Source: an uncultured Nitrospira sp. (GTDB lineage Bacteria > Nitrospirota > Nitrospiria > Nitrospirales > Nitrospiraceae). From it: 64,000 nt of DNA. The stretch lies in the NCBI GenBank assembly GCA_902500995.1, contig CABVSR010000008.1:108782-172781 (forward strand), read 5' to 3'. Positions 1 through 8,562 of this stretch are shown here, piece after piece. Position 1 is the first letter of the stretch. Each line of letters starts with the position of its first letter. A program made the position numbers and the translations under genes. The notes under the pieces are model-generated. The model ran no database searches. It saw only the letters and a program-made list of their open reading frames with translations, and was not told the DNA's origin.

Positions 1-2
1 AT

Positions 3-260
3 GTCGGCATCGTGGAACAGGTGGAGCAGGACGGCACGGTCGTCTTCATCAGCCGGGTGGCTGGCGCCATCGAACGCTACCGGATGAACGTCGCGCATCC
101 GCATGTTCATCGCACCGCCGACGGTCGTCTGCTGAATGACTATATGCGACGCAAACACTGGCGGGATGGAGCGCAGACGGCCTATCTGACCGGTGAGTTG
201 TTTGCCGCCTTCGGTACGCGAGTGATAGACTCCGCGGCAGGATCACCAGACAGAAGGTAA
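3..260 (+). CDS. C-terminal end of a probable CHAP/NlpC-type peptidase (5' truncated)
   Basis: The reading frame is open from base 3 of the window to a TAA, so only the last 85 residues are present. The fragment begins with a [15 protein letters not shown] beta hairpin followed by VVFISR. That resembles the segment after the catalytic His in CHAP or NlpC/P60 cell-wall amidases (HVGIVE...). No catalytic Cys is in the visible part, so the assignment is tentative. It ends five bases before yacG. A start inside the visible part (GTG at base 12) would give an 82-residue protein, but the match to a domain interior makes truncation more likely. Confidence 0.45.
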   Translation, partial: VGIVEQVEQDGTVVFISRVAGAIERYRMNVAHPHVHRTADGRLLNDYMRRKHWRDGAQTAYLTGELFAAFGTRVIDSAAGSPDRR

Positions 261-265
261 GGACC

Positions 266-466
266 TTGTCCGAGCCCCACCCTCAGCAGCGCCGCTGCCC
301 CGAATGTCACCAGGCCACAACCTGGAAGGACAATCCCTGGCGCCCGTTTTGTTCCGAGCGCTGCCAATTGATCGATTTGGGAGCCTGGGCAGGAGAGCAG
401 TACCGCGTTTCAGGGCCCAGCCTGAGCGTAGGCGGAACGGAATCCTCTTCGCCACACCATGACTGA
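266..466 (+). CDS. yacG: YacG-like zinc-binding DNA gyrase inhibitor
   Basis: A 66-residue protein with the YacG layout: CPEC near residue 11, a [13 protein letters not shown] segment, then the DLGAW motif. Four cysteines (C-x2-C, C-x3-C) form the treble-clef zinc site. In Escherichia coli YacG binds GyrB and inhibits gyrase. The start is TTG; no ATG lies in frame upstream of the zinc motif. It follows the truncated peptidase gene by five bases and is probably cotranscribed with it. The length is normal for the family. The C-terminal 25 residues are Ser/Gly-rich and poorly conserved. Confidence 0.85.
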   Translation: MSEPHPQQRRCPECHQATTWKDNPWRPFCSERCQLIDLGAWAGEQYRVSGPSLSVGGTESSSPHHD

Positions 467-481
467 CCGGCCGGTTGCTCG

Positions 482-847
482 CTATTCGCAGCGGCAGTTC
501 GCTTTGTAGTCCATGCACATCGGGCCGAAGCTCCGTTCGCAGTCGCAACTGCACTTCGGGGTTTTGTCGGCCGGGCAGGTGATCTGACAGGTTTGCTTGA
601 TCCCCATCCCGCAAGACACAATCTCACAGGAATTGGATCCTTCGGCCAGCAGCAACGGCAAGCCGGGTTCGACCGGAGCTTGCGTCTGCTGCAATGCTCC
701 ACCACCACTCGAGGGACTGGGGGCTGCAGGTGAAAACGTTGAGGTTCCGCCTTCTTCTGCCTGCGTCGGTGGCGTCAATGCAGGCAGCAGCATAATGAAC
801 AGCAGCAGCGCGGCCGCAATACCGGTTCGTAATGTCTCCCTCAACAT
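482..847 (-). CDS. Small secreted cysteine-rich protein
   Basis: A 121-residue protein with a clear Sec signal peptide: basic start, a hydrophobic run at about residues 8-28, and cleavage near TQA-EE. A low-complexity Ser/Pro/Gly linker follows, then a compact C-terminal domain with eight cysteines between about residues 73 and 120. Even cysteine number and export suggest a disulfide-bonded domain outside the cytoplasm. I do not recognise the family. It converges on yacG and stands alone in its direction. Confidence 0.6.
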   Translation of the reverse strand: MLRETLRTGIAAALLLFIMLLPALTPPTQAEEGGTSTFSPAAPSPSSGGGALQQTQAPVEPGLPLLLAEGSNSCEIVSCGMGIKQTCQITCPADKTPKCSCDCERSFGPMCMDYKANCRCE

Positions 848-1077
848 GACGTCACCTTCCTTTCAGTGGGTCGCAGGATAGGAAGAATTGCGCATGAAAT
901 CAAGCCCTACCGGGCCACATGTGGCGATCGGGTGCGGTCACAGGGCCGCGAGACTGGTGTTACGTTCTCTCTGTTGCGCTACAGGGTGACTCCACTCGTT
1001 GACTGGTCCTATCGGCCCCTTCTCTCCTGGGAACAATCCTAGTAGCGAAGGTCCGCCCTGTTTGTGTAGGATCGCGC

Positions 1078-1509
1078 ATGCGTTTCGCCTGTGCCTTGCT
1101 GCTCGTGCTGCTCACCATCGGGTTCAATTCCGGCTGCACCACGTCCACCAACAGCCGCCTGACCGGGGCCGTACGGTATTTCAACATCCGCTCGGAAATT
1201 GCCCCGCGCCACTTGATTGCGCAAATCGGCGATGAGATCCGGTGGCAAAATCTGAATCAGCATCCCGTCACCCTGCGGATGCTTGAGGACAGCGACCCGG
1301 AGTTGCTTGCGTGCGACAAAGGATTCAAGCGATTCGGAGTCGTGCAGGATACGGTCACCATCGCGCCGCTCCAATCCGTCAGTCTCTGTTTTTTGAAGCC
1401 CGGCACCATCCGCTTCAACGTCTGGCTCGATGCCGACAATCCTCAGGGCGCCATGACCCCGACCGGCACCATCCGCGTCGAACCTGCGCCATCCCGGCGT
1501 CTCTCCTAA
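1078..1509 (+). CDS. Lipoprotein with cupredoxin-like fold
   Basis: A 143-residue protein whose N-terminus carries a lipobox (FNSGC near residue 20), so export and lipidation are expected. The mature part reads like a plastocyanin/cupredoxin-type beta sandwich: an IGDEIRWQN segment followed by HPVTL, then a late CFLKPGTIRFNVW segment. In true cupredoxins the copper ligands are His, Cys, His and Met. Here a His and a late Cys are visible, but the second His of the usual C-x-x-H is missing, so copper binding is doubtful. It is a single gene divergent from the Cys-rich protein. Confidence 0.55.
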   Translation: MRFACALLLVLLTIGFNSGCTTSTNSRLTGAVRYFNIRSEIAPRHLIAQIGDEIRWQNLNQHPVTLRMLEDSDPELLACDKGFKRFGVVQDTVTIAPLQSVSLCFLKPGTIRFNVWLDADNPQGAMTPTGTIRVEPAPSRRLS

Positions 1510-1639
1510 AACCCGTCTCGCACCATCTGCCTATTCTTTTCAATTCGTGAGTGGCTACTACCGGGGGGCAGGTCACGCCGGATTGTCCATGCGAGCGGCG
1601 AACTGACCGAGACATGCACCTGCCAGACTGACCGGCAGG

Positions 1640-2083
1640 TTAGCAGGGAATATTGATGGCGGGATCGCAGAAGAGCGGCGGGATCACGGTCGGCCTCATG
1701 TATCGCGTAGACGGGTCTTGCGAGCCCATTGGAGCAGTCAGCGTCGGGCCGCTGGTCATGCCGGGCAGGCCCTGGCCGATCGTGCCGAACGATTTGCCCC
1801 GGCTGGACGGAACGGTGTTGCTTTGCGGCGCGCTCGCGCCCGATGCCGTCGATGCGATTGTCGACTGTTGCGCGAAGGGATTAGGAATCGGGATGGTCCC
1901 CGGCGCCTGCGGATTTTGCCCAGGCTGCTGCGTCTGCTGGTTTGACTGACCGGAGGGCGGAGAGAGCGTCTGTGCCGTGACGAAGGCCGGCACGAGCCAC
2001 AACAGCGCGGCTATCCCGACACCCATCACCCCTGCCTGAAGCGACCAGCTTGCAGCGTGATTCTCCATCACATCACTCTCCAC
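1640..2083 (-). CDS. Secreted Gln/Pro-rich hypothetical protein
   Basis: A 147-residue protein with a signal peptide (hydrophobic run about residues 18-37, cleavage near VTA-QT). Its mature part is dominated by Gln, Pro, Ser and Gly and ends in a short segment with two cysteines (FCDPAINIPC). No domain is recognised. It starts only seven bases after the stop of the topoisomerase VI A gene, on the same strand, so it is probably the third gene of that operon. Why an exported low-complexity protein follows a DNA topoisomerase is not evident. Confidence 0.6.
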   Translation of the reverse strand: MESDVMENHAASWSLQAGVMGVGIAALLWLVPAFVTAQTLSPPSGQSNQQTQQPGQNPQAPGTIPIPNPFAQQSTIASTASGASAPQSNTVPSSRGKSFGTIGQGLPGMTSGPTLTAPMGSQDPSTRYMRPTVIPPLFCDPAINIPC

Positions 2084-2090
2084 TGGCTCA

Positions 2091-3197
2091 CTAATCGAGC
2101 CAATCCTTTTCTTTCAGCTTACGCGGGAGATACTGCTTGGTGAGATATTGGAAGTCTTTGTTGGCCAGCGCGTCCAATTCGTACTTCAACCCGGACGTGA
2201 GCATGCGTTTGATTTCCTGCTGCCACGCCGGCTTCTGGAACCACTGATAGTTGAGCAGTTCCTTGGCGCGGGTGATGTCTTTCTCATTCAGCTTGATGCC
2301 GACGTTCCGCGGCAACTCGTAGCGCTCAGGATCGGCGCTGGACAGCCCGATGAATTTGGCCTTCGGAATGGCCATGCGCTGGCTCTCGAACGCCAGATTG
2401 ATCGATCCCTGTTTCACGACGGAGTAGATATAGTATCCCCAGGGATCGTTATCAACTAGGACGTAGACCGGCAGCTTGTGCTCTTCATGGAGGCGGCGCG
2501 CCAGCCGGCGGACGCCGCGGGGCGGCTGCCCGTTTCCCGTCAGCAAGACACAGTTATAGCGCCGCCAGAATTTATCCTCCGACAAGCGGTTCCACTGCGT
2601 GCCCTTCTCAACCAGCAGCAAAAAATCGGCGGTGCAGCGGCGGATCTCCAGATATTCCGGCTCGACGATCGAAGGCACGGAATATCCGCCTTTGCCCAAT
2701 TTGGCGCAATCCACCCGGTCGCCGTCATCGCCAAAGACCACCGGGCCGACGATACTGCCGCTGTTTTCCGCCCGCACATGCAGTTCTTCCCGCAAGGCGA
2801 TGAGCGACACTTCCAGATCCTCGATGATCGGATCGGACTCATCTTGCGTATCGAACGTGTTCTCATGCGAATCTTGAATCGTATGTTTGGTGCGGTAGTA
2901 GATTTCCCTCAAGGAAGTGGTCAGATCGGCCTGCTGCAACTCCGCCAGCGCGTCGGCCACCAGCATCGTCTGCATGAACTTCTTCGCCATGCCGACGTTA
3001 AAAAACGTACGCGCCTGTTTCTTCTCACCCATCTCGATCAAGCCCTTCCGGGGATTGAACGACACGTTCGACAGCGCCCGGATCGGAATCTCAAACGTCG
3101 GGTCTTTGGATCGTTGTGCCGCAGAGATCACCACATCGGCCATGCCGATGAGCTTTTTGGCCACTGCACCGTTCTTTTTCGGTTTCGCCTGTGCCAT
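2091..3197 (-). CDS. top6A: DNA topoisomerase VI subunit A (Spo11-like)
   Basis: The catalytic subunit of the type IIB topoisomerase, which cuts both DNA strands and relaxes or decatenates DNA in an ATP-driven heterotetramer with subunit B. The 368 residues match the family length. A winged-helix 5Y-CAP domain carries adjacent tyrosines 100 and 101 in LREIYYRTKH; one of them is the DNA-cleaving residue. The Toprim domain shows Glu197 (VEKG) and the metal-binding pair Asp249 and Asp251 (LVDNDPWG). Top6B lies eight bases upstream, so subunits are made together. Topo VI is standard in archaea and plants but sporadic in bacteria. All key residues are intact, so the protein should be active. Confidence 0.93.
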   Translation of the reverse strand: MAQAKPKKNGAVAKKLIGMADVVISAAQRSKDPTFEIPIRALSNVSFNPRKGLIEMGEKKQARTFFNVGMAKKFMQTMLVADALAELQQADLTTSLREIYYRTKHTIQDSHENTFDTQDESDPIIEDLEVSLIALREELHVRAENSGSIVGPVVFGDDGDRVDCAKLGKGGYSVPSIVEPEYLEIRRCTADFLLLVEKGTQWNRLSEDKFWRRYNCVLLTGNGQPPRGVRRLARRLHEEHKLPVYVLVDNDPWGYYIYSVVKQGSINLAFESQRMAIPKAKFIGLSSADPERYELPRNVGIKLNEKDITRAKELLNYQWFQKPAWQQEIKRMLTSGLKYELDALANKDFQYLTKQYLPRKLKEKDWLD

Positions 3198-3205
3198 ATG
3201 CTGCC

Positions 3206-5317
3206 CTATTTCCTTTTGCGCGGGACTGCCGCTGCTTTGGACGAGGTCTTGCGAACCGGCGCCTTCTTGCCGCCGGCCGGATCGGCGAATAACTCCTGCT
3301 GCCCGGCTTTGCGTGTCTCACCGGAGGCGCGTCTACTCGGTTTCGATGCAGGCGCAGTCGCCACGGCGCGTTTCCCTGTCGCGGGAGCCTTCTTCGCAGG
3401 AGCTGCTTCAACAGCCGCAGATGTCCCCGCACCGGCGCCCGGTGCGGGGACATGCTCGGCGACCTCGGTCTCGCCCTCGATACCTTCCGCTGTGACGATG
3501 ATGGAGTGAGGCAGACCTTCAGGCCCGGCACCGGTTTTTCCCAAGGCTTCATCTGTCTTGAGCCCGCCGGTCCGCGAACTGGCGATCTTGTGCAGCTGTT
3601 CCTTCAATTTTTCCGTCGGAAGATTCCCGCCCTTCAAACGATTGCAGGCCGCCACCACCTCTTCGATATACAGTTCGAAGATATTGCGCCGCCGGAATTC
3701 GCTCGCGGCCCGTTCGCGCCGGCGCAGAAAAATTCCCAGACGCCGTCCGGCTTCACGCAGGGCCAGGGTAATTTCCTTCTGGATCTCGTCGTAGTCCGCA
3801 ATGGCTTCCTTCGACTCGCTGGTAAACGGCACCCAGACGGACGCCATGTGGACAAAGATCACCATCGGCCCGGCCGGGAGAGCGCCGCGCGATTGGCTGA
3901 CCCCATAATTACGCCAGGTGGTGCTGAGGACGGCTTTGAAGGTCGCGCAGGCCGATTGCTGATAGAGCAACGGCACCCGGTTGGCGTAGCGGATCACACG
4001 CGCCTGCTCGGTATCGTTGCCCTGATCTTCGCCTTCCGCCAGGGGCACGGCCGCTTGCTGCGGCTTCGGCGCTTCTTCCGGCCCCTTCCCGAACGCCAGT
4101 CCCGCTTCAATGACAAAGGGATAGCCCCGGTAGACGGCCGGCGGCCGGCTGACCGCCGTATAAAATTCGCCCTTGATCTGTTTGTAGAGGCCGGAAAGAA
4201 TCGCCTTTTCGCCGATCGGCGAAATGCAGTTCGTGGGCGGGGCCATGATTTTTGTCGTCTGGAGTGATTTATAGAGTGTCTCCGCCGCCTGCGGTTTGAC
4301 CTCGCGAGGTTTGGCCGTGGGCGAAATTTTTGCGGCCTTGCAGATCTCCTCGGCCAGCGCCGTCGACACGCGGCAAAAGTCGCTGGCCAAGAACGACGCG
4401 ACCGTGTGGCTTTTCGTATCCTGCAGCATCTTGAGCAGGGCCCCGAATTCGATGCCATAGGGATGCGGCTTGATCTCCTTTGGCGACGGCGGCAACTCGT
4501 GATAGGTGCGGGGGTAACTCTTCTGCTCGCCTTCGGGCGTGTGATACGTCAGCCGCACGTGCGGATTGGCGATCGAGGTCTGCTCCAGCCACTCATCCAC
4601 CGAGGCGCGGCCTTTCTGGTACCGCCCTTCGACTTCCAGGACCACCTCGGTGCCTTGAGGTTGCGCCCAGTCGATCTGCCTATTTTCGTGCACCAGCGGT
4701 TCATTTTTTTTCGTATCGATTTGCACTTCGAAGTAATGCGCCGCCGCCCGCGGACCCGTGCGGGAAATCACCTTCACCGGCTTGCCGGTCGTGAGCTGGC
4801 CATACATGCCAGCCGCGGAAATGCCGATGCCCTGCTGCCCGCGGCTCATGCGCATGCGATGAAACTTGGACCCATACAGCAGCTTCGCAAACACCCGGGG
4901 AATCTGCTGGCGGACAATGCCCGGCCCGTTGTCGGTGACCGTGATCCGAAAGCGGGTCGCCTGGCTCGGCGCGACCGGCGTCGAGCCGGTCGCCACCACT
5001 TCAAGCTTGACTGTCACGTCCGGAAGAATGCCCGCTTCCTCACAGGCATCCAACGAGTTATCAACCGCTTCCTTCACACAGGTGAGCAAGGCTTTCCGCG
5101 GATTGTCGAACCCCAATAGGTGCCGGTTCTTGGTGAAAAACTCGGACACGGAAATCTCGCGCTGCCGTGCGCCCATCTCCACCGCCGTGACCGCAGGCGC
5201 CGATTTGGATGCGGCGGTAGATCGAGTACGGGAGGCGGCCGATTCAGATGTGATGGTTTCGGGTGCAGACGCGGGTGTGGAAGACTCGGCACGTAGTGAT
5301 GATGTCTTAGTGGCCAT
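3206..5317 (-). CDS. top6B: DNA topoisomerase VI subunit B (GHKL ATPase)
   Basis: The ATPase subunit that dimerises on ATP binding and passes a DNA duplex through the break made by subunit A. Its GHKL domain is complete. The N-box is VKEAVDNSLDA (Glu83, Asn87), the ATP-contact motif DNGPGI lies at 129-134, and the glycine-rich lid SRGQQGIGISAAG at about 158-170. A helix-two-turns-helix and transducer region follow. At 703 residues it is longer than archaeal relatives. The excess lies in a Ser/Ala-rich N-terminal 45 residues and a Lys/Ala-rich C-terminal tail from about residue 620, which may help DNA binding. It is first in the operon. Confidence 0.93.
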   Translation of the reverse strand: MATKTSSLRAESSTPASAPETITSESAASRTRSTAASKSAPAVTAVEMGARQREISVSEFFTKNRHLLGFDNPRKALLTCVKEAVDNSLDACEEAGILPDVTVKLEVVATGSTPVAPSQATRFRITVTDNGPGIVRQQIPRVFAKLLYGSKFHRMRMSRGQQGIGISAAGMYGQLTTGKPVKVISRTGPRAAAHYFEVQIDTKKNEPLVHENRQIDWAQPQGTEVVLEVEGRYQKGRASVDEWLEQTSIANPHVRLTYHTPEGEQKSYPRTYHELPPSPKEIKPHPYGIEFGALLKMLQDTKSHTVASFLASDFCRVSTALAEEICKAAKISPTAKPREVKPQAAETLYKSLQTTKIMAPPTNCISPIGEKAILSGLYKQIKGEFYTAVSRPPAVYRGYPFVIEAGLAFGKGPEEAPKPQQAAVPLAEGEDQGNDTEQARVIRYANRVPLLYQQSACATFKAVLSTTWRNYGVSQSRGALPAGPMVIFVHMASVWVPFTSESKEAIADYDEIQKEITLALREAGRRLGIFLRRRERAASEFRRRNIFELYIEEVVAACNRLKGGNLPTEKLKEQLHKIASSRTGGLKTDEALGKTGAGPEGLPHSIIVTAEGIEGETEVAEHVPAPGAGAGTSAAVEAAPAKKAPATGKRAVATAPASKPSRRASGETRKAGQQELFADPAGGKKAPVRKTSSKAAAVPRKRK

Positions 5318-5716
5318 TCAACCTCTCATACAAGGACTCACAGGCACGGCGCGCGAACGTCACCGGGCGTGATACGTATCCTCTTCGTCGTTTACAGGGA
5401 ACGGTGCGGAGAGTCAAGCCTTGAGGAGATTCCGGTCGCTCGCATGTGTCGCAGATTGACGCGTTGACGAGATGCGGGACGACAGAGGCGGAGGTGAGGC
5501 GGAATGTTTGGGTGGGAGGAGGACGCACCTACCGAGGAGAGGTAGATACGGCGGAGATCTCGGGAGGACTTCAGGCTTCCCGGTACAAGCCGGGCATGCA
5601 CACCATCCTCAACACTCAATCCCCTTGTTGTACATATTCCCTCGGGGCGTTAACTCCCCCCACCAGGTTACGATAGGCCTGCGCACACCGCTCAGTCAAG
5701 AGCGCAGATCGGCGAT
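5318..5716. other. Intergenic region, no gene seen
   Basis: This 399-base gap lies upstream of top6B and downstream of the small membrane protein gene on the same strand. It should carry the topoisomerase VI promoter. I see only one weak hairpin (CCCGG/CCGGG arms around 5578-5595) and no convincing gene. The short open frames here lack ribosome-binding sites and recognisable protein content. Confidence 0.4.
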
Positions 5717-6190
5717 CTACGATCCGCTCACCTGGGTCTGCCGGTTGGTCACGGTCACCCGGTGGAGCCAATTCAACTCGATACGCACCTCCGTGCCGAT
5801 GGGGCAAAACACCGGGGCGGCGGTATTGTTACTTTCAACTCGCGCTTTCAACGCGCCATGTTCGATCTCAATCTCCAAGACGCCCAGATGTTCATGCAGA
5901 TCGACGACACAGGTAGCGCTGCCCGCGCCGCGATCGGCGGGAATGGTCCGTGCCACGACCGGCTCCTGCAGGGTGATGAGATCATGCGGCCGGAATCTGG
6001 GCCCATCGTTCAGTTCGAGAACGGTCATGACCAGGGCGCCGGCCCCGATTGCCGCGGCACCGGCGAAGATGGCATTGGCGCGCTCCGGATAATGAATCCT
6101 GATCCAGCGAATCGCCGTGAGCACGCCGATGGCGAGCAGAAGCCCGATGAAGGCCAGTACAATGATGATGAAGGCGAAGCGGATGTTCAT
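5717..6190 (-). CDS. Membrane-anchored hypothetical protein
   Basis: A 157-residue protein starting at the ATG that overlaps the stop codon of the upstream receiver-PAS gene (ATGA), a sign of translational coupling. Two hydrophobic segments follow the start, at about residues 4-26 and 40-60. The soluble remainder looks beta-rich, with the run VVDLHEHLGVLEIEIEHGAL. The final part (EVRIELNWLHRVTVTN) is also beta-rich. No family is recognised. Coupling to the sensory protein suggests a linked role in signalling, but this is inference. Confidence 0.6.
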   Translation of the reverse strand: MNIRFAFIIIVLAFIGLLLAIGVLTAIRWIRIHYPERANAIFAGAAAIGAGALVMTVLELNDGPRFRPHDLITLQEPVVARTIPADRGAGSATCVVDLHEHLGVLEIEIEHGALKARVESNNTAAPVFCPIGTEVRIELNWLHRVTVTNRQTQVSGS

Positions 6191-7770
6191 CCGAAGCCGC
6201 CCAACGGATGGATCGCCACCACTCCATGCGCTCCATGTGCGGTCTTTAGCAACGTTCCGCTGATCGACAGGAGAAACTCTGCGCCGTCCTTCTGCAGCCC
6301 GACATACTGAGGGCTCTGCGGCACCGGCTCCCCGTTCGCCGGCGAACAACGGCCGAATTCCGGCTGGAACTTTCCAAGACGGAAGAGCCCCGGAATCAGC
6401 CGCTCGAGTGATTCCCCGATAAGGTCGAGCGGCGCGTACCCGAACCATTCTGCAACGCGGGCATTGGCGGATACGATGCGCCCATCGCCATCTACGATGA
6501 CGAAGCCGTTATCGGCCGACTCCATGACGGTGCGCAGAAGATCCTGCTGATCACGCAGCGCGGCTTTCTGTCGCGTTTGATCTGTAATGTCCTGCGCGAA
6601 GACCAGCACGCCAAGCACATTACCCTGCGGATCGAGATAGGGCACTTTGTCTGTTTGCACCCAGCGTTTTTCACCGTCGCCCCTGTGATAGGGCTCGATG
6701 ATACCGAGTTTGGGCCGGCCCGAGACGATCACTTCCAGATCGTCCTGATGATAACGTTCGGCTTCGTCCGGGTAGAACTCGTCGGTGGATCGCCCCTCGA
6801 TGTCCGCCACGGTTTTTCCGATGGATTCAGCCGCGCGCCGGTTCGCCCGAAGAATGCGATTGTGGGAGTCCTTGTACCACACCATGGCAGGGATCAGATC
6901 CAAAAGCGCCTGCTGCTCAATCTGCTGCTGAAGCAGGCGGGCTTCCGCCTCCTTCCGCCGCGTGATGTCCCGGACAATCCCGCAGTGCACGCGCGTGCCG
7001 CTTGAAATCCAGCTGCTGAGCGACATTTCGATGGGGAATTCCCGGCCGTCCTTATGCAGCCCATGCATGGTCACGACGGTCCCCTTCAACCGCACATCCC
7101 CCGTCGTCCGGACCCGCTCCAACGCCCGCTGGTGATCCTCGCGGTACCGGTCAGGCATGATCATGATCAGGGATTGGTCTAGGACCTCCTCCGCTCGATA
7201 CCCGAACAGGCGCTCGGCCGCGCCGTTCCAGGACAAAATCCGGCCGTCTCCATCGGCGAGCACGATGGCGTCCGGGGCGGTCTGTACGACTTCGCGAAAC
7301 CGGTCTTCGCTGGCGGTGAGCGCTTGTTTGGCCGACGCGGCTTCGAGCGACAGATACTTGACCCCGACGGCTCGTTTGATCAGGGCCTTCAACTCCTCGC
7401 CGTCGTACGGTTTGGTGAGATAGCCGAACGCGCCCTCGGTCAGCGAGGCGTGTTTCTTGGCAACTTCCACAAAGGCCGTCAGCATGATCACGGGCAGCGC
7501 GGGATCCATCCCCTTCAAGAGGGCCAGGACCGAAAGCCCATCCATATCGGGCAACATCAGGTCCAACAGCACCGCCGAGAGCTGATCCGCCTTCGCCCTG
7601 TTCAAGGCCTCCGCGCCGGTCATGGCGACCTGAACCAGATAGCCGGCGTGCTCCAGGAGATCTTTCAGGACCAGGGTGATGTCAGGATCATCATCCACGA
7701 TGAGAATCGTGGGAGGGAGGACCTGAACGGCAGAAGACTGGGTGATCGACATGGCGGTCAACAAAACCAA
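6187..7770 (-). CDS. Response-regulator receiver protein with three PAS domains
   Basis: A cytosolic signalling protein of 527 residues. The receiver domain occupies about residues 20-140, with the acidic pocket in LIVDDDPD, phospho-acceptor Asp70 (LLDLMLPDMDG) and conserved Lys120 (YLTKP). PAS domains follow at about 155-265 (with the PAC ending CGIVRDITRRKEAEARL), 290-395 (ending FAQDITDQTRQKAAL) and 405-505. No histidine-kinase, GGDEF, EAL or DNA-binding output is present, and the frame ends soon after PAS3. It may act through protein contacts with a separate kinase or with the coupled membrane protein. A slightly later ATG (MSITQ, residue 7) is an equally good start. Confidence 0.8.
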   Translation of the reverse strand: MVLLTAMSITQSSAVQVLPPTILIVDDDPDITLVLKDLLEHAGYLVQVAMTGAEALNRAKADQLSAVLLDLMLPDMDGLSVLALLKGMDPALPVIMLTAFVEVAKKHASLTEGAFGYLTKPYDGEELKALIKRAVGVKYLSLEAASAKQALTASEDRFREVVQTAPDAIVLADGDGRILSWNGAAERLFGYRAEEVLDQSLIMIMPDRYREDHQRALERVRTTGDVRLKGTVVTMHGLHKDGREFPIEMSLSSWISSGTRVHCGIVRDITRRKEAEARLLQQQIEQQALLDLIPAMVWYKDSHNRILRANRRAAESIGKTVADIEGRSTDEFYPDEAERYHQDDLEVIVSGRPKLGIIEPYHRGDGEKRWVQTDKVPYLDPQGNVLGVLVFAQDITDQTRQKAALRDQQDLLRTVMESADNGFVIVDGDGRIVSANARVAEWFGYAPLDLIGESLERLIPGLFRLGKFQPEFGRCSPANGEPVPQSPQYVGLQKDGAEFLLSISGTLLKTAHGAHGVVAIHPLGGFG

Positions 7771-7946
7771 CAGGCCATAGGTATGACCCTGTCACGGCAC
7801 CGGTTGTTGCCATTGTCCTCCTTTTGATGACAACAATCCAGCGACCTGGTCGTCGGTTTGCCCGCCTCCGCCCTTCGAGTGGACGCTGAGTATTCCGCGC
7901 CTTCCTCGATGCCCGTTGCTGAGGACGGGGCCGTCCCGCACAGCCC

Positions 7947-8123
7947 CTACTTTTTCCGGTAGACGTTCAAGCCGATCTTTTCCTCCCGCCCCGGAATGGT
8001 GACATTGCCCTCCGTAGACGCAATGATCGTGGTTTTTCCAGAAGCGGATGGACCGAACTCCTTCGATAAATCCACCTTGATGGTCAACCACGTTCCCTCG
8101 ACGGTCATCTCCACATTTTTCAT
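7947..8123 (-). CDS. 58-residue conserved-looking small protein next to dodecin
   Basis: A short frame encoding MKNVEMTVEG...GLNVYRKK, 58 residues, predicted to be an all-beta small protein (alternating MTVEGTWLTIKVDLS, then VTIPG and GLNVYRKK). It begins eight bases after the dodecin stop on the same strand, so the two are probably cotranscribed. It has no signal peptide or membrane segment. I do not recognise the family. The clean alternating pattern and tight spacing make it likely to be real. The larger open frame over this stretch in another phase has no such pattern and is rejected. Confidence 0.6.
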   Translation of the reverse strand: MKNVEMTVEGTWLTIKVDLSKEFGPSASGKTTIIASTEGNVTIPGREEKIGLNVYRKK

Positions 8124-8131
8124 GATGGTCC

Positions 8132-8335
8132 CTATTCTTTGAGCACGAAGGTCACCTTCAACGCCACGCGGTACTGCGTAATCTTCCCGTCTTCGATATC
8201 CACTTTCTGATCTTCAATCCACGCGCTCTTCACATTCTGCAGCGTCTTGTTGGCGCGGGCGATGCCCAGATGGATGGCATCGTCGAAACTCTTGGGGGAT
8301 GCGGCGATGATTTCCGTCACACGGGCAACAGACAT
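8132..8335 (-). CDS. Dodecin family flavin-binding protein
   Basis: A 67-residue protein with the dodecin pattern: SVARVTEIIAASPKSFDDAI, then a helix and three strands with the WIEDQKV segment and a final YRVALKVTFVLKE strand. Dodecins form hollow dodecamers that store or buffer flavins such as FMN and riboflavin. The Trp in the first strand after the helix (SAWIEDQ) is the residue that stacks on the isoalloxazine ring in characterised members. The start chosen is the ATG of MSVARV, which gives the usual family length. A long upstream extension of the frame lacks family similarity. Confidence 0.9.
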   Translation of the reverse strand: MSVARVTEIIAASPKSFDDAIHLGIARANKTLQNVKSAWIEDQKVDIEDGKITQYRVALKVTFVLKE

Positions 8336-8562
8336 GATGGCCTCCCTGGTTAGAGTGGATCGATCCTGCGTGATCAGGCTAGGCCGATGGGATAGCGCTG
8401 TCAAGGCAGGAGTGACCGGTTCCCGGGCCTTGGGCAGATCAGACATGGCTTTCCCAATCGGGCCGCGCCATCGGCCTGGGCAAATATCTAGGTTGACATG
8501 CGTGGTAACGGGGGGATACCGTCCACCCAGCCGCGATCGTAGATCAGTATGGGACATGCTCC

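Noticed and set aside
2478..3509. Long plus-strand frame of 343 codons
   Set aside because: It is antisense to top6A and top6B, whose motifs are certain, and its translation has no domain pattern.
5430..5600. Possible further copy of the palindromic element
   Set aside because: Only a 13-base word (GGAGGTGAGGCG region) matches copy B; no terminal inverted repeats were found.
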